Shown: positions 18,761 to 27,253, counted from the stretch's first letter. The stretch: DNA of 33,363 nucleotides from Verrucomicrobiota bacterium (GCA_027623095.1 JAQBVM010000036.1:1-33363), one strand, 5' to 3'. Made by a program: numbers and translations. Notes: generated by a model not told the origin, from the sequence alone.

Positions 18761-18925
18761 GCAGATGCGAACAAGATCGGCGATTCCACGGAGCCGCCCT
18801 TTTCATTCACCTGGAAAGGCGTGCCGGTTGGGAACTATTCGCTTTCCGCACGGGTGGTAGATCGTCAAAGCCTCGCCGTCAACTCCACGCCAGTGAACGT
18901 CGTTGTGGGCAGACCCGGACCGGAG

Positions 18926-19540
18926 GCTCTATTCGTTATCGGCACGGTCAGCATACCGACCCTGAACGCTTCCGACACGGCGATTCAAACCCGGCTAGAA
19001 CGAGCTGGGTTCATCGTCAAGGTCGTGCAAGCTCCTTCGAGCGCGACCGCCGACGCAGGAGGCAAAACCTTGATCGTCGTTTCCTCGACCGTGGCGTCCG
19101 GAGACGTGGCCGCCAAATTCTGCAGCGTGCCAATTCCCGTCGTCAATTGGGAACAAGCCGTCCAAGATGACTTCTCGATGACAGGAAATGGCGGTACGGA
19201 CCACGCAACGATCGCCGGCCAGTTAGAGCTGGAGATTGTGAATCCTTCCCATCCTCTGGCGGCGGGATTAAGCGGCTTCGTGACAATCGTCAACGATCTG
19301 GATACGTTCAGTTGGGGATTGCCCGGCGATGCAGCGATCAAAATCGCGCAGATACCCGACGACCCGACCAAGTTTCCGCTTTACGCCTGCGAGGCAGGCG
19401 CGGCTATGTTCAACGGATTTGCGGCCCCCGCTCGGCGCGTGATGTTGCCGATGGGCGATGCTTCGTTCGAAATGTTCACCGAAGAAGGTCTCAAACGATT
19501 CGACGACGCCATCGAATGGGCCGCCAATCTTTCTTCCGCC
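18926..19540 (+). repeat. Tandem domain repeat, copy 3 (complete)
   Basis: The full-length copy runs from ALFVIGTVSIPTLN through NPSHPLAAGLSG, TFSWG, KFPLYACEAGAAMFNGF and RRVMLPMGDASFEMFTEEG to DAIEWAANLSS. It shows what copies 1 and 2 have lost. The downstream tail (LILSWTGNGTLLEA ... RFYRLRQ) resembles C-termini of verrucomicrobial secreted proteins. Confidence 0.8.
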
Positions 19541-19609
19541 CCACCGAAACTCGCCCCCCTTTTACGGCAAGGAAACAACCTCATTCTTTCTTGGACCGGA
19601 AACGGAACC

Positions 19610-19855
19610 TTACTGGAGGCCATCCAAATTACGGGCCCGTGGACGAACGCACCCAATCAAGCCAATCCGCAAACGCTGCCGATCATCGGAGCGGCTAGGT
19701 TCTATCGCCTGCGTCAGTAGCGTTGGATCCACGCCGAGAGTCTCTGCACACTGGCACATCTCAGCAATCCGGCCGAGTGAGCGATTCTCAGCTTGATTGC
19801 GCAACTCCCAACCCAGTCTGAGCAGTTCACAGGAGATCGCGCAAATTCGCATCAC
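19610..19855 (-). CDS. Possible small hypothetical protein, antisense to the pseudogene end
   Basis: GTG (19855) or ATG (19852) opens an 80-81 codon frame. Its first 50 residues look protein-like: amphipathic ELLRLGWELRNQAE and LGRIAEMCQCAETLGVDP. The remaining 30 residues are antisense to the pseudogene's 3' end. It is the only coding candidate in the 222-bp gap between the pseudogene and the Prc gene. The start has only a weak GAAAGA before it. It may be real, a remnant, or chance. Confidence 0.25.
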   Translation of the reverse strand: MMRICAISCELLRLGWELRNQAENRSLGRIAEMCQCAETLGVDPTLLTQAIEPSRSDDRQRLRIGLIGCVRPRARNLDGLQ

Positions 19856-19942
19856 TCTTTCAGAATCTGGTGTTCGAGGCGATTCTGCCCCCGATCGCCA
19901 ATCGAGAATTGAAAAGATTTCGGTATGTTGCGAGGAGGATCT

Positions 19943-22321
19943 ATGTTATTGTCCGCGGAAATAAACGTTGATTTTATGGCTCAAGTGAGAATTTCAGAAC
20001 CTTTTGTCTGCTTCATACTGGCAATCACTGTCGCACTTCCCGCCCTTGCCGATGAGAGCAAAACGCCCGCTTCCAATCCGCCCCTTGCTCAGACGGAGGG
20101 CGAAGTCGCGCAACTTCCAGGCCTCACTTTTTCACCGTATTCGACCGAGACCAGCAAAATTCTTCTCGAGGTCCAATCGCGCGCGCTTCGGCCTGTGCGC
20201 GTCGGTCCCACCGATCCGGATATCGCTGCTACGACGGCCGCTATTCTCGAGCAGTTGCACTACTCGAAGCGCAAGCTTGACGACGCCATGTCCGGAATGT
20301 TTTTAGATCACTACATTAATAATCTGGATTACCTCCATCTCAACTTCCTCCAGTCAGATCTGGATGAATTCGAGCAATACAGGACCAAGCTGGATGATCT
20401 AACCGAAAGACGCGGCGACGTGCGGCCCGCTCACGAAATCTTCGCTCGCCTCTTGGAGCGCGTCCAACATCGGGTCGATTATGTTGGGAAACTGCTGGCA
20501 ACGGAGAAATTCGAATTCACAGGAAATGAACGATACAATTTGGATCGCAGAAAAGCTCCGTTTCCCAAGGATATTCAAGACGCACGCGAACTCTGGAAGA
20601 AACATCTTTCGTATGAAATCCTTCAAGAGAAGCTCAATAACGAGAAGCCGGACGAGATTGCGCGAAAGATCGCCCGCCGCTACGCCCGGCTTTTGCGAAC
20701 TCTCCAAGACTACGATGGCGACGACGTTCTGGAGCTTTATCTTTCGGCGCTCGCGCGGATTTATGACCCGCATTCGGATTACATGGGCAAATCCGCGTTC
20801 GAGTCGTTCAACATCAACATGAAGTTGTCTCTGTTCGGAATTGGCGCGCTGCTCCAATCTGAAGACGGCTACTGCAAAATCAAATCGCTCGTCCCGAACG
20901 GTCCCGCCGAGAAAAGCAAGGAGTTGCAGCCGAACGACAGCATCATTGGCGTGGCGCAGGGAACCGGAGAACCGGTCGATGTCATTGACATGAAATTGAA
21001 CAAAGTGGTGGATCTAATCCGTGGTCAAAAGGATTCCGAGGTCCGGCTGACTGTTATTCCGGCTGACGCCCCGGATCCGTCCGCTCGAAAAGTAGTGAGG
21101 ATAATTCGGGACAAGATCAAACTGGAGGAGCAAGAGGCCAAGGCGGAACTTATTGAACTGCCGATTGAAGGCGGCTCGGGAAGTCTTCGATTCGGAGTGA
21201 TTGACCTGCCGTCGTTTTATTCCGAATTCGATCTAACCGGCAACGAACCTGATTCCGAGAATAAAAAGAGCACCACGCGCGATGTTGAAAAACTGCTCGC
21301 AAAACTCACCAACGAACGCGCGGAGGGCATTATCCTCGATTTGCGGAGGAATGGCGGAGGATCGCTTGAGGAGGCCATCAACCTCACCGGCTTATTCATC
21401 AAGAAAGGGCCGATCGTCCAAGTGAAAGACTATGATGGCCGTATCTATGTGGACGAGGACACCGATCCGCGTGTTGTTTACGACGGACCGTTGATCGTCT
21501 TGACCAGTCGTTTTAGCGCGTCCGCCTCGGAAATTCTTGCAGGTGCATTGCAAGATTATGGACGAGCCCTCGTTGTGGGTGATTCATCAACACATGGCAA
21601 AGGAACCGTTCAATCCTTGGTTCAACTGAAGCGCCACTTGAAACCAACGCAAGCCGCTTCAAAGGATCCAGGCACCGTCAAATTGACAATCCGCAAGTTC
21701 TATCGAGCGAGTGGCGCCTCCACACAAAGAAAGGGTGTTACACCCGATATTATCCTTCCTTCCGTAAACAATTACGCGGAAGTAGGAGAAGCTTCCTTGG
21801 AACGTGCCTTGCCGTGGGATCCGATCACGAGCGCCGAATTTGATAAATTAGACCGGATCACACCTATCCTGGAAGAACTCAAAAAACGTTCCGAAGAACG
21901 CGTTCGCAACGACATCGATTTCGCCTATCGCCTGGAAGATATCGAAATATTTAAGAAAGCATTAGCGGACAAAAGCGTTTCTCTAAACGAAGCCGAGCGC
22001 CTGATGGAGAAGGAAAAAACCGATGCTAGACTCAAAGCCCGACGTGAAGAAATAACCTCGCGACAGCGCACAAACGAGAAGCTTTACGAACTCACGCTGA
22101 AACTGGCAGGCGCTGAAGGTTTGCCAGATCCGAAAGGCGCCGACGCTGACAAGGAATCATCCACTGTCGCGACAGTTTCTGAAGACAACGATTCGGAAAC
22201 CGCAGGCACGGAGCCGAAGGTGCCCGCCGTCGATGCAAGCTTGAAGGAGGTAAAACGGATACTAGTGGATCTCATCAAGCTTCGCTCTCAAAAAGCCTCC
22301 GTTGCCGCAACACTGAACTAA
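19943..22321 (+). CDS. Carboxy-terminal processing (tail-specific) protease, Prc/CtpA family
   Basis: This periplasmic serine protease (family S41) degrades or trims proteins from the C-terminus. With this start it has 792 residues, similar to the long E. coli Prc type. A signal peptide (FVCFILAITVALPALADE) is followed by an N-terminal helical domain with ILEQLHYSKRKLDDAMSGMFLDHYINNLD and a PDZ domain (IGALLQSEDGYCKIKSLVPNG onward). The catalytic domain has LDLRRNGGGSLEEA, the serine in SRFSASASEI and the lysine in HGKGTVQ. A Prc-type C-terminal extension follows, ending with a Ser/Thr/Glu-rich tail. AGGAGG at 19933-19938 lies 4 nt before the ATG at 19943 and decides for it over the ATG at 19925. 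It is the strongest ribosome site seen in the window. Confidence 0.94.
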   Translation: MLLSAEINVDFMAQVRISEPFVCFILAITVALPALADESKTPASNPPLAQTEGEVAQLPGLTFSPYSTETSKILLEVQSRALRPVRVGPTDPDIAATTAAILEQLHYSKRKLDDAMSGMFLDHYINNLDYLHLNFLQSDLDEFEQYRTKLDDLTERRGDVRPAHEIFARLLERVQHRVDYVGKLLATEKFEFTGNERYNLDRRKAPFPKDIQDARELWKKHLSYEILQEKLNNEKPDEIARKIARRYARLLRTLQDYDGDDVLELYLSALARIYDPHSDYMGKSAFESFNINMKLSLFGIGALLQSEDGYCKIKSLVPNGPAEKSKELQPNDSIIGVAQGTGEPVDVIDMKLNKVVDLIRGQKDSEVRLTVIPADAPDPSARKVVRIIRDKIKLEEQEAKAELIELPIEGGSGSLRFGVIDLPSFYSEFDLTGNEPDSENKKSTTRDVEKLLAKLTNERAEGIILDLRRNGGGSLEEAINLTGLFIKKGPIVQVKDYDGRIYVDEDTDPRVVYDGPLIVLTSRFSASASEILAGALQDYGRALVVGDSSTHGKGTVQSLVQLKRHLKPTQAASKDPGTVKLTIRKFYRASGASTQRKGVTPDIILPSVNNYAEVGEASLERALPWDPITSAEFDKLDRITPILEELKKRSEERVRNDIDFAYRLEDIEIFKKALADKSVSLNEAERLMEKEKTDARLKARREEITSRQRTNEKLYELTLKLAGAEGLPDPKGADADKESSTVATVSEDNDSETAGTEPKVPAVDASLKEVKRILVDLIKLRSQKASVAATLN

Positions 22322-22390
22322 ATTGTTCGTTTCGACCGCCGGAGCAAAGGCGTGGCTCCCTCATTTCACGACAGCCGTTAATTTGAGGTT

Positions 22391-23281
22391 CTACGATGGT
22401 CCTGCTGATGATCTTATCGCCGACAGATAACCCCAAGCCAATCCAACTGCGAGTCCAACCGCGTGGACCGAGTTGGCAATATTCAACATTCCGGTGAAAC
22501 CGAGGACAAACCAAATCATCATCATTGCCACGGTGGTGGGATGCACGTAGTACCCAGAAGTTGGCTCGAATTTGCCCTTCATCCAAATATAACCGAGAAG
22601 GCCGTACACCACACCGGACATACCGCAGAAAGCAGGACCCGTGTCGAAATATTGGGCCAGATTGGATGGCACACTGATGCAGATCACCAACAGGAAAAGC
22701 CGGAGCCAACTTTGACGCGCCTCAACCATACTGCCGAGATCTTTTAGCCATAACAAGTTGAACAGCAGATGGAAAATCATCGGCATCGACGCGTGCAGAA
22801 ATATGGGAGTGATTAATCTCCAAATCTCCCCGTTTCGCACCTCGGGCAGCCCTTTCATGTAGTTGCTGATAAACAGAAAATTCCAGAAATCTTTGTTCCC
22901 TCCAAATTCCCGGGCGGCCCAAACGGCAACGCACAATCCAATGAGAACTCCCGTCAAGCGCCCTAATCCATACGCTCCCCGGTCACGAATTATCTGGCTT
23001 CTGTTAAAGAAGCGCTTCGCGGCCGCTTCATCATTCTTCCGTTCCTGCAGCCGCAATTCGTCCGCCTGCGTCGCGACGGTTTCAAACTCAGGATTCATTG
23101 GATTCGCCGAAAACTTCTTCAACTGGTTTAGAGCTTCCTCAACATCATCTTCGCCAAGAATCCAAACCACCCACTCACCTTCCGTCTCAAGCTCGACCTC
23201 CGACTTAATCCCTTTAACATAAAGGTAATCAGCGAAAGTCCTGGCTTCCGTTTCACTCGCGAGCTGGCCAATCATCCTCAT
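22391..23281 (-). CDS. Rhomboid intramembrane serine protease (GlpG-like)
   Basis: This protein has 296 residues with the start at 23281. The N-terminal 60 residues (MIGQLASETEARTFADYLYVKGI onward) resemble the soluble GlpG domain. The membrane core begins near residue 105 and includes HASMPMIFHLLFNLLWL (with the oxyanion-helping Asn175), the catalytic Ser222 in CGMSGVVYG and the catalytic His273 in SVHAVGLAVG. It is predicted to cleave transmembrane helices; the substrate is unknown. The open frame extends 60 codons further upstream, overlapping the divergent DUF4404-like gene, but GlpG-type homology begins at MRMIG. Convergent to prc with a 69-bp gap that holds no clear terminator. Confidence 0.93.
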   Translation of the reverse strand: MRMIGQLASETEARTFADYLYVKGIKSEVELETEGEWVVWILGEDDVEEALNQLKKFSANPMNPEFETVATQADELRLQERKNDEAAAKRFFNRSQIIRDRGAYGLGRLTGVLIGLCVAVWAAREFGGNKDFWNFLFISNYMKGLPEVRNGEIWRLITPIFLHASMPMIFHLLFNLLWLKDLGSMVEARQSWLRLFLLVICISVPSNLAQYFDTGPAFCGMSGVVYGLLGYIWMKGKFEPTSGYYVHPTTVAMMMIWFVLGFTGMLNIANSVHAVGLAVGLAWGYLSAIRSSAGPS

Positions 23282-23417
23282 AGGTCCGAAAGGACTAGCG
23301 GTACAGGGTACCCGCGAATACTGCAACCCCAAAACGGACACAAGAGACCGGATGATGCGACGATGCTTTTCTTTGACGAGATCGTGAGTTATTGTTTGCG
23401 AAAAGAACCCCTGGTTT

Positions 23418-23750
23418 ATGATTGAAACGACTATCAAGGAACTCGAAGCGCGATTGAGCAACGCGAATTCAATCCAAGAGGCTCAAAAACAAGAGCTTCT
23501 GAGTCTCCTCAACACCCTTAAAGCGGAGGTCTCCCACCTCTCGAAAACTCATGGCGAACAGGCCCAAAGCATCGCCGGATTCACGCGAGTCTCCACACAT
23601 GAAGCGATCCGCCGAGAAAAGGATCAAAAACTGATCGAGCTTGCATTGAACGGCCTTGGTTCTTCAGTCGTGGGATTTGAAAAATCGCACCCCAACCTCG
23701 TCGAGATCGTCAATCGGATCTGCCTGACGCTCTCAAATCTCGGGATTTAG
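23418..23750 (+). CDS. DUF4404-like small protein
   Basis: This 110-residue soluble protein is predicted to be largely helical and coiled coil (residues 1-50, heptad-like Leu/Ala spacing). The C-terminal part GFEKSHPNLVEIVNRICLTLSNLGI matches my memory of the DUF4404 ending (E.SHP...I..I...LSN.GI). It is divergent from the rhomboid gene, with 136 bp between the starts. Function is unknown for the family. The ATG at 23418 follows CTGGTTT with no ribosome site. Coding quality is good throughout. Confidence 0.75.
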   Translation: MIETTIKELEARLSNANSIQEAQKQELLSLLNTLKAEVSHLSKTHGEQAQSIAGFTRVSTHEAIRREKDQKLIELALNGLGSSVVGFEKSHPNLVEIVNRICLTLSNLGI

Positions 23751-23795
23751 AGCGTCAATTCATGCGGTGGCGGGTTCTCTTCACGCCACGGATGC

Positions 23796-23838
23796 GCGGC
23801 AGAGCGGCAGAGAGCGGCGCTGCTCCACGGAGAGAGTG
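23796..23838. repeat. Short tandem GCGGCAGA repeats in a GC-rich intergenic patch
   Basis: GCGGCAGA occurs twice in direct succession (23796-23803, 23804-23811), followed by GAGCGGC and a CTGCTCC stretch. The patch differs in composition from its surroundings and fills the 176-bp gap between the DUF4404-like gene and the RodZ-like gene. It looks like part of a dispersed intergenic element, but I cannot confirm other copies. Confidence 0.35.
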
Positions 23839-23926
23839 TTGCGCCGTTATCCCAAATGCGCGAGCAAGCTCCGCCCTAGGCATTCGGAGATTGCAAATTT
23901 CCCCAGGAAATTCTTACTAAGGGTGA

Positions 23927-24418
23927 ATGGCCACTGTTGCTGAACAATTGCGCGAAGCCCGCGAGAAAATGAACCTTTCTGTTTACGACGTGGCGGATGT
24001 CACAAAAATACGCACCGATCACCTCCGTGCTCTGGAAGAGGGCAACTACCAAGTTTTTGCCGCACCGGTGTACATACGCGGCTTTGTGCGATCCTACGGC
24101 ACAATGCTCAAGCTCAACGTTGTGACATTGATGGACGACTTGGACGAAGAACTTTCCGGAGAGGAGAAGTTCAGCGAACCTCCAAGCCTGACAGGAAAAA
24201 AGAAGAGCGCCGTGGATCGCGCGATGCTTCTAATGTCAAAAATGAACTGGCTGTGGATAACGATCGCTCTCGTTGTCGTTTTCTCCCTGGTTACAGCGTC
24301 GATTGCCTACAGGTCATGGCAAAGCTACAAAACTCGCGATCCACTTTCGGGATTGAGCTCGGGAATTGTTCAGCCTGAGAGCGAAGTATCAGGAGAGTTA
24401 CTCCCTCTTCCGAAATAG
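23927..24418 (+). CDS. RodZ-like HTH transmembrane protein
   Basis: This 163-residue protein has an N-terminal Xre/HTH_25-type helix-turn-helix (residues 5-65: LREAREKMNLSVYDVADVTKI, RTDHLRALEEGNYQVF, PVYIRGFVRSYGTML), as in RodZ. A charged linker precedes one transmembrane helix (residues 107-128, NWLWITIALVVVFSLVTASIAY), and a short periplasmic tail of about 35 residues follows. RodZ anchors MreB and influences rod shape; this copy lacks the long beta-rich C-terminal domain. AAGGG stands 3 nt before the ATG, a tight spacing. It converges on the minus-strand cupin gene with only 17 bp between stops. Confidence 0.85.
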   Translation: MATVAEQLREAREKMNLSVYDVADVTKIRTDHLRALEEGNYQVFAAPVYIRGFVRSYGTMLKLNVVTLMDDLDEELSGEEKFSEPPSLTGKKKSAVDRAMLLMSKMNWLWITIALVVVFSLVTASIAYRSWQSYKTRDPLSGLSSGIVQPESEVSGELLPLPK

Positions 24419-24427
24419 CCGCATTCG

Positions 24428-24447
24428 CGGTCCGCCTAGGCGGACCG
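24428..24447. terminator. Bidirectional palindrome between convergent genes
   Basis: CGGTCCGCCTAGGCGGACCG is a perfect 20-bp palindrome. It begins 10 bp after the RodZ-like stop and overlaps the last codons of the minus-strand cupin gene, whose TAG stop lies at its centre. On the plus strand ATTCTTTC follows, a weak T-run. It probably ends transcription from both sides. Confidence 0.6.
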
Positions 24448-25710
24448 ATTCTTTCGATACGCACCCATGTTGGGAGCACTGGGATTTGCCTCAGGACCGA
24501 AGTAGCGGAGACATACCAAGGGCTCGGTTTCGCTCCTGTTCTCAAAAGTCACACCCGACTTCGCTCCATCCTCCGTGCAGAAGTACTCATCTTCTGTCAA
24601 CTCAGTGAAACGAATGAGTTTTGGGCTATTCAATGGCTGGCCATTGATCTTGCCCGTTCCTTGAACACAGATGAGGCCATAGGCACCAGAATCCTTAATC
24701 TTGCAGCTTACTCCAGGATCAATCGTCAATTCTTTGGCACTGAACAACTGCTTGCCTTCGATTTTTCCATAGACAATCCAACGATCCACGAATCCATCCT
24801 TTCGCGTGTCCGCGACGGAAACCGGTTCCAAATAATGATTGTCTTTGAAATTCTCATCAAGATTTCCCTTCCAATCGAGTTGCTCCACAATGAAATCAAG
24901 ATCCCTGTGATATTTCCTGGGCATGTCCTTTACGAGGAGTGACCAAGGCACTTCCCGGCCTTCAACCAGCGACTGGTACATGCCAAACACATCACTTCCC
25001 CATTGGGGTTCGTATGTGCAGAGAGATCCAGGCGCATGAAGAATGCACGGCGGAATCAGCCATCCGGTTCCTGGCTTGAGCCGGTAGGCGCGGCTCAGAT
25101 CCAGAATGCCGTTGTCACCCTTGTTCCAATTCTCCAGGCATTCTCGAACCTGCGCTTTCGTCGTTCCCGGTTCCAAGCCCATGAACGTGTAGGGAAAATT
25201 GTTGCCAACGTTGTTGTGCTGCGGCGGAAAATAATACGACTCCGGTTTGCCTTCTTGTCCGACTAACGCCGCCTGCTTGGCATTCTGGTGCATGTGGTGG
25301 GGAATGGGACCCATGTTGTCAAAAAACTTGGAATAAACGGGCCACTTTCTGTACTTGCTCCAAATCTGGCTGCCAATGAGTGTCGCACCGCACTCGGCCA
25401 CCGCTTGCTGAAGCGTGAACCGCTGTTTCCCCACAACGACATAACTAAGCCCCTCGTCCGGCGTCCTGTTTTCGTTCGCAGCCGGAGTCGTCGAAGCAAA
25501 CCAGCGTTCATCAATGCCCCCCCGATTCAGGCCATAGGCGTATAGATCATCAGGATGCAATTTGAGACGTTTTCCCGGTTGAAGAAAAGATCGCGGCACC
25601 CAGCAGGGTGCCAAGCGCAATAAACCGCCCGTTTCCGAGAGCGACGCTTCAACAAGATTGCCGACCTTTTTCGAGACCTTCTTGAGTTGGGTAACGGAGT
25701 GGATGCTCAT
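24436..25710 (-). CDS. Cupin-fold protein, mannose-6-phosphate isomerase-like
   Basis: This cytosolic protein has 424 residues and no signal peptide. Metal-binding candidates of a cupin are His138, His139 and His141 in GPIPHHMHQN, a glutamate in KPESYYFPP and a histidine in WLIPPCILHAPGS. The second half contains another beta-rich repeat with DPGVSCKIKDSGAYGLICVQG. The pattern resembles type I phosphomannose isomerases, which interconvert mannose 6-phosphate and fructose 6-phosphate, but classical signature stretches are not obvious, so substrate is uncertain. It starts 11 bp after the nfeD stop and is probably co-transcribed with it. The stop codon lies inside the terminator palindrome. Confidence 0.65.
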   Translation of the reverse strand: MSIHSVTQLKKVSKKVGNLVEASLSETGGLLRLAPCWVPRSFLQPGKRLKLHPDDLYAYGLNRGGIDERWFASTTPAANENRTPDEGLSYVVVGKQRFTLQQAVAECGATLIGSQIWSKYRKWPVYSKFFDNMGPIPHHMHQNAKQAALVGQEGKPESYYFPPQHNNVGNNFPYTFMGLEPGTTKAQVRECLENWNKGDNGILDLSRAYRLKPGTGWLIPPCILHAPGSLCTYEPQWGSDVFGMYQSLVEGREVPWSLLVKDMPRKYHRDLDFIVEQLDWKGNLDENFKDNHYLEPVSVADTRKDGFVDRWIVYGKIEGKQLFSAKELTIDPGVSCKIKDSGAYGLICVQGTGKINGQPLNSPKLIRFTELTEDEYFCTEDGAKSGVTFENRSETEPLVCLRYFGPEANPSAPNMGAYRKNRSA

Positions 25711-25721
25711 ATTTAAAAAGC

Positions 25722-27140
25722 TTAAACAGTTTCGACAACAGCAGCAGCTCCGCTGTGTCCTATGATCTTGACGCAGCTATCTTTGGAAATCATTTCTCCT
25801 TGCGAAATCACATCGCAAACCGATTCACCAAACTGGGCTTTGCCGCTCGGGCGGAGCACCGATAAAGCGATTCCGACCTCACCTCTCATTTTGACGTTCC
25901 GATCATCCTGAACTGCCACTGACACGACACCGCTAGCCGAGCTGGAAACCATCAACCCGTAAAGTTGGGTCTTCGGAAGCAACCGGCTTAGAATCCAAAT
26001 CGCAACAAAGGATCCGAAGATTGCCACCGTCATGTTCAGAAGAATCTGCTGCAGCGGCACGCGCACCCTCGCGGCGGTCGGAAAGTCTGGCAAGCCGGGA
26101 TAAACATCGACCATCGCCATAATGATTGCCGAAAGCATTAACGCCGCCCCGGCGAGCCCAAGCATCAACGTGCCGGGGAAAAAAAAGAGTTCAGCAATAC
26201 AGAGCAAGACTCCCAATACAAACAGCGCGGCCCATTCCAAACCTGATAATCCGGCCACATAGCTTCCAAGAAAATAAATCGCAAACGCCACCAATCCCAC
26301 GATCCCTGGCAAACCGAACCCGGGCGTTTTGAATTCAATGTAAATCCCAACGATGCCAATCAACAATAGGATCGGACTGATCGCGTTAATCCACGTGGCA
26401 AGCTTCTCCACACCTGTGGGCTGAATTTCCACGCGCTCGGCACCCTCAAACTCAAGATGACTAAGCAGCGCGTCCAAGCTCTCAACCGTCCCCGATGAAA
26501 GCAGCGGTTTCGGAGGATCTCCATATTCCTTCTCCGCTTGAATATTCGTGAGCGTAAGAATCTGTCCTTTTTCGCTCAAAACCTGATCTTCAATCTTCAG
26601 CTCCTTGCTCTTGTCAATCATCGCCTCGACAACCTCGACATTGTAGCCGTTTTTCTCCGCGCTCGTCCGCACCAATGCCTGAATCCCGGATGTCATCTTT
26701 GCCTCCATCGTATCCGAAATCTCAGCTCCCGGTCCCGTGGGTCCCATGAGAATTGGGGCGGCCGCTCCGATCACACTTTGCGGCGACATGTAGATCCGGC
26801 TTGTTGAAAACGCGATGAACGCTCCCGCTGAAAAAGCCTTTCGGTTCACGAACGTGACTGTCCTTCCAGGGAATTGGCTCAGAATCTCAATGATTTCCTC
26901 GGTCACATCAACCCGTCCACCGTTGGTCTCCATGTCCAACACAAGCAAGTCTGCTTTGGCTTCGATCGCCGCCTTGACCCCTCTTCGCACGACATAAACC
27001 ATGGGCGGCATGATGTCCTCGCGAATCGGCAATATATAGACTTTGCGATTTGTCGAAGGCGCCTCCTCCGCGGCGCGGGATAACTGGCTTGGGCTCAGAC
27101 ACGCAATGATCAAGAAGATAAGAATGGATCCAGTCCGCAT
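25722..27140 (-). CDS. Long NfeD-family membrane serine protease
   Basis: This 472-residue protein has a signal peptide (SILIFLIIACLSPSQLSRA). A ClpP-like protease domain (residues 33-200) follows, with NGG in DMETNGGRVDV, the catalytic Ser104 in KAFSAGAFIAFS and a candidate Lys177 in EAMIDKSKE. A membrane region with about five hydrophobic helices (ISPILLLIGIVGIYIEF, GIVGLVAFAIYFLGSYVAG, WAALFVLGVLLCIAELFFF and others) leads to a C-terminal OB-type NfeD domain (GVVSVAVQDD onward). Family members are linked to membrane protein quality control, often with a stomatin/SPFH partner. None is seen here; the partner downstream is the cupin gene. The gap to the upstream sialidase-like gene is 113 bp. 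Confidence 0.92.
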   Translation of the reverse strand: MRTGSILIFLIIACLSPSQLSRAAEEAPSTNRKVYILPIREDIMPPMVYVVRRGVKAAIEAKADLLVLDMETNGGRVDVTEEIIEILSQFPGRTVTFVNRKAFSAGAFIAFSTSRIYMSPQSVIGAAAPILMGPTGPGAEISDTMEAKMTSGIQALVRTSAEKNGYNVEVVEAMIDKSKELKIEDQVLSEKGQILTLTNIQAEKEYGDPPKPLLSSGTVESLDALLSHLEFEGAERVEIQPTGVEKLATWINAISPILLLIGIVGIYIEFKTPGFGLPGIVGLVAFAIYFLGSYVAGLSGLEWAALFVLGVLLCIAELFFFPGTLMLGLAGAALMLSAIIMAMVDVYPGLPDFPTAARVRVPLQQILLNMTVAIFGSFVAIWILSRLLPKTQLYGLMVSSSASGVVSVAVQDDRNVKMRGEVGIALSVLRPSGKAQFGESVCDVISQGEMISKDSCVKIIGHSGAAAVVETV

Positions 27141-27253
27141 AAAACAAGCCTAGCGCACAAGCTGATCAGTCGCAAGATGCCGAAAACGATTCAAACCCAT
27201 AAAAACGGACCGCGTTAAAAAGTGAACCGCCGTTGCTAGAGGGGAAAACTCAC

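Larger units (their letters stand above)
17629..19720 (+). pseudogene. Broken gene for a secreted protein of three tandem alpha/beta repeats with Ig-like domains
   Basis: An intact ancestor would start at the ATG at 17629 with a signal peptide (VVSLVVSLLLISVAKG) and run to 19720. Three copies of one domain are visible: from 17713 (ALYVVGTVSIPTLN), 18435 (VLYVYGTVSVPNLN) and 18926 (ALFVIGTVSIPTLN). Each carries GK.LIV.SST..SGDV, WEQAVQD.F.MTG and, in copies 1 and 3, NPSHPLAAGLSG. Ig-like domains (PADGATFPAGGD ... AGSYNVSATAVD) lie between them. The frame is broken by TAG at 18088-18090, after which homology continues (ETFSWG). It is broken again by frame changes near 18160-18180 and 18753-18763, where repeat segments are missing. 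Only copy 3 is full length. Function unknown; the repeats may resemble a glutamine-amidotransferase-like fold. Assembly collapse of the repeats is an alternative explanation. Confidence 0.8.

Noticed and set aside
22322-22390. Weak GGAGC/GCTCC hairpin between prc and the rhomboid gene
   Set aside because: Only a 5-bp stem with a 9-nt loop and no T-run; too weak to list as a terminator.
23282-23461. 60-residue N-terminal extension of the rhomboid protein
   Set aside because: It overlaps the divergent DUF4404-like gene and GlpG-type similarity starts at MRMIG.
24252-24260. Perfect DnaA-box match (TGTGGATAA) inside the RodZ-like gene
   Set aside because: Single copy within coding sequence, at the Leu-Trp-Ile codons of the transmembrane helix, with no AT-rich unwinding region or further boxes nearby. 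Chance is the better explanation.
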